From Bacteriovoracaceae bacterium (GTDB lineage: Bacteria; Bdellovibrionota; UBA1018): a stretch of 24,424 nucleotides of DNA. Positions 22,713 through 24,424 of this stretch are shown piece after piece. The number at the start of each line of letters is the position of its first letter. Position 1 is the first letter of the stretch. The DNA is taken from contig CANMSW010000005.1 in assembly GCA_947500275.1 (NCBI GenBank), forward strand, positions 1-24,424, read 5' to 3'. A program made the position numbers and the translations under genes. Below the pieces are notes generated by a model. The model was given only the letters and a program-made list of their open reading frames with translations. It searched no databases and was not told where the DNA came from.

Positions 22713-23257
22713 GAGGACTTCTCCAATTTAGACTTAAGTTGCGAGGAGCCAGCGGATGCAGCTCCCACCGACGAAGAAAAACTTGTGATCTGTACCAGGG
22801 GGGAGGGCGCATCGCTGGTCAATTCAGCCAGTCGAATCCCTGTCAAAAACTCACGGACGCGGCGATTGAGACCCGACATCATGCCTCGGATCTCGCAAGC
22901 CGAGTGATACTCACAGTGGCAGTCTTCTTTTTCATCGGAAGGCGCCTCAGCGAGCTTCTCGTTCGGAGTGCAAGCCACCAGAGACTGTCCCCCTTCGATG
23001 AGGTCGAGGAACTGCGCCAGAGAGACTCGCTCGAGATCAGATTGAAGCAAATATCCGCCGCGGGCTCCTTGAGCAGAATCGATCAGTCCAGTATCGCGCA
23101 AACGCTGTAGAGTTTTCGCGGTAATTTCAAAAGGCAGCCCATATTGATCCGATATCTCACGCGCACTGGTCACTGCACGCGCATCATGGGCTCTCTTCCG
23201 GTTCATGTGCCGGAGCGAGATCAGGGCGTACTCGGTGACTCGGTTTAACTTGATCAT
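22709..23257 (-). CDS. iscR: IscR-like Rrf2-family regulator
   Basis: A cytoplasmic winged-helix regulator that senses Fe-S status and normally represses its own isc operon. From ATG 23257 it has 182 residues and begins MIKLNRVTEYALISLRHM, the typical Rrf2 start. The recognition region is ISDQYGLPFEITAKTLQRL, and the wing has ARGGYLL. Cluster-ligand cysteines are C96, C113, C115 and C121, but the spacing (16 residues between the first two) differs from E. coli IscR C92-x5-C98-x5-C104. In-frame starts further upstream (23338, 23299) are rejected because the family N-terminus begins at 23257; the SD there is weak. A GAC-N7-GTC dyad next to the likely promoter suggests autoregulation. Confidence 0.87.
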   Translation of the reverse strand: MIKLNRVTEYALISLRHMNRKRAHDARAVTSAREISDQYGLPFEITAKTLQRLRDTGLIDSAQGARGGYLLQSDLERVSLAQFLDLIEGGQSLVACTPNEKLAEAPSDEKEDCHCEYHSACEIRGMMSGLNRRVREFLTGIRLAELTSDAPSPLVQITSFSSSVGAASAGSSQLKSKLEKSS

Positions 23258-23342
23258 ATTCGTTCGCTTCAATGGTCGTTTTTGACTCGGGTCCGCCATA
23301 TACGACAGCGGAGGTCCGGAATCAAATCGGAAACGCAAGTTT

Positions 23343-23370
23343 TCGACAGATCGCTGTTCCTGTCTATAAT
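23343..23370 (+). promoter_or_regulatory. Candidate plus-strand promoter opposite the isc promoter
   Basis: TCGACA (23343-23348, five of six) and TATAAT (23365-23370, six of six) are separated by 16 bases on the plus strand. No plus-strand gene follows; the next annotated gene is the histidine kinase end on the other strand at 23535. The -10 overlaps the minus-strand -10, and the palindromic TTTAAA segment favours chance AT-richness as an alternative. Confidence 0.35.
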
Positions 23371-23389
23371 AAATACGACTTTAAAGGTC
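23366..23389 (-). promoter_or_regulatory. Candidate isc promoter -10 with adjacent IscR-like operator
   Basis: On the minus strand GACCTTTAAAGTC (23389-23377) matches 10 of 13 positions of the core of the E. coli IscR type 1 consensus (GACT-RWWWY-AGTC). Five bases further on is TATTAT (23371-23366), five of six to the -10 consensus. Repressor there would cover the spacer of the promoter. The -35 is weak: TTGAAT exists at 23398-23393 but 21 bases away. The leader to iscR would be about 100 bases. The consensus is from memory. Confidence 0.4.
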
Positions 23390-23534
23390 TGGATTCAACG
23401 GCTACCATAAGTGACTGAAACCATGAAGCTTTAATGAAGCGATAGCCGGGCTTTCAACTTAAAGTTTAAGCGTTCTTAATCAATACGAACCCCAAGCGTA
23501 TACCCGCTCAGGGAGCGAGGGTCCGCGAAAAACC

Positions 23535-24424
23535 TCATTCCGGCCGCTTAACCTGAGTGAGGTGCACGACTGTTCCCCGAGCGGTCAAGGGAGGCGACGA
23601 CGCTGGGTCCGAAATGTGCCGGGACACCCACTTGAGCTCGATTCCATAGTCCTGAGCGAAAGCGCGAGCGATCTTAATCCCGAGCCCCGACCCCGACTCA
23701 CCCAAAGTCCCAGCTCGCGAGACCGGGCTCTCAGAAAATGCGTCCGGATAAATCCCCTCTCCCTCATCCGCAATCGTCCAAGTCACAGCTCCGTCCGCGG
23801 AACAGTGGGTCTGAATCGCGATCGTTCCCCCCTGAGGCGTAAACTTGATGGCATTCGAGAAGAGGTTCATGAAAATCTGGTAAATAAATGCGTCAGCTCC
23901 GGCCCGAATCCGATGCTCGGAATCAGCCCGGGACAAATCAACGCGGACTTCTTTTTCCTGAAGTCTACTGTCGTACCAAGACTTGATCCGACCGAAGACT
24001 TCGTCGACAGAGTGCTCCACCGTGACGGTTCCAGCCGCACTCACTTTCCCCTCGGCCAGATCCTGATTGGAGTGCTCAACGTTTGTAATCATTTCTTTGA
24101 TCGAAACTTGAGCGGATTCGATTTGATTGACGATTGGAACATCCTCGACGGACGTCCTTCTTTTCAAATTCCTCACCGCAAGAAGCGAGTGAACGACCGG
24201 TTCCTTAATGTCGTGACTCAGGATGTGAAGCAGCTTTTTTCGCCACTCATTCTGCTTCTGCGCTTTTACCTTTTCATCCTCCGACTGTCTCAAGAGCTTG
24301 GACCAGGCTTCAGAAATGATCTTAAATTGGTAAGTGGATAGCCCAAAAATAGTAATGTCGAGAATTTCACGTAGAACGATGAGACCTGGCTCCTTCATTC
24401 GCTTGTGTGCGTACCAAGTGTCGA
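23535..24424 (-). CDS. Sensor histidine kinase, C-terminal part (5' end outside window)
   Basis: Two-component sensor kinase, cytoplasmic catalytic part. An in-frame ATG lies at 24398, but the frame stays open to the window edge (residues DTWYAHKR precede it), so the gene probably continues beyond and this is a fragment. Counting from that ATG: a stretch with aliphatic residues (LIVLREILDITIFGL), then a charged coiled segment, the phospho-acceptor H62 in HILSHDIKEP (HisKA), N-box NLFSNAIKF (178-186), G1 DEGEG (211-215), and G2 GSGSGLGIKIA (about 234-244). All catalytic boxes are intact. Its input domain, substrate signal and partner regulator are not in the window. It lies upstream of iscR on the same strand, 277 bases away. 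Confidence 0.87.
   Translation of the reverse strand, partial: DTWYAHKRMKEPGLIVLREILDITIFGLSTYQFKIISEAWSKLLRQSEDEKVKAQKQNEWRKKLLHILSHDIKEPVVHSLLAVRNLKRRTSVEDVPIVNQIESAQVSIKEMITNVEHSNQDLAEGKVSAAGTVTVEHSVDEVFGRIKSWYDSRLQEKEVRVDLSRADSEHRIRAGADAFIYQIFMNLFSNAIKFTPQGGTIAIQTHCSADGAVTWTIADEGEGIYPDAFSESPVSRAGTLGESGSGLGIKIARAFAQDYGIELKWVSRHISDPASSPPLTARGTVVHLTQVKRPE

Noticed and set aside
23423..23445. Two minimal frames (ATGAAGCTTTAA and ATGAAGCGATAG) in the gap upstream of iscR as leader peptides.
   Set aside because: Three codons each, no Shine-Dalgarno, and on the strand opposite to the isc operon.
23503..23520. CGCTC-AGG-GAGCG hairpin as the histidine kinase terminator on the minus strand.
   Set aside because: The stem is good but GTATACGC follows rather than a T-run, so intrinsic termination is not supported.

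Overview
This is a gene-dense chromosomal stretch of moderately GC-rich bacterial DNA (roughly mid-50s %GC by eye, not counted). The organism looks Gram-negative: it has a complete proteobacterial-type isc iron-sulfur operon, RimK, exported and periplasmic proteins, and a GldA/GldG-like ABC system with a DUF4340 protein. That mixture, with frequent GTG/TTG starts and a zinc-finger HscB, fits a deep proteobacterial or Bdellovibrionota/'deltaproteobacterial' lineage. The placement is an inference; there is no rRNA or other marker here. I saw no insertion sequence, phage gene, tRNA, rRNA or CRISPR array.

Layout. (1) 1-3588, mixed housekeeping: the tail of an upstream frame, rimK with a lysine/arginine-rich tail, an unknown basic protein facing it, nrnA (DHH phosphoesterase), and an exported M48 zinc protease facing nrnA. 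(2) 3668-8798, a self-contained operon: promoter, ABC ATPase, ABC-2 permease, GldG-like auxiliary membrane protein and DUF4340 protein, ending in three tandem 22-bp hairpin repeats and a strong intrinsic terminator. (3) 8833-10920: a Yip1-like membrane protein, thymidine kinase and hypoxanthine phosphoribosyltransferase (nucleoside/base salvage). (4) 10995-16039: a tightly packed run of GHMP sugar kinase, DUF429-like protein with a four-cysteine cluster, OppB- and OppC-type permeases, DUF454 protein, and a receiver protein with a PilZ-like tail. (5) 16053-23257 on the minus strand: iscR-iscS-iscU-iscA-hscB-hscA-fdx, an intrinsic terminator, then an OppA-type peptide-binding protein. (6) 23535 to the window end: the C-terminal part of a sensor histidine kinase.

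How they work together. IscS supplies sulfur and IscU is the scaffold. HscB/HscA drive cluster release through the LPPIK motif of IscU, IscA is a carrier, Fdx gives electrons, and IscR probably represses the operon through a GAC-N7-GTC dyad next to its -10 element. The OppA-type protein and OppB/OppC permeases converge on the receiver gene and may form one importer, but no OppD/OppF ATPase is in the window.

The least explained parts are the kinase/DUF429/permease/receiver run, the tandem hairpins after the DUF4340 gene, the phased repeats between iscS and iscU, and the isc promoter region, which also carries a plausible promoter on the opposite strand.
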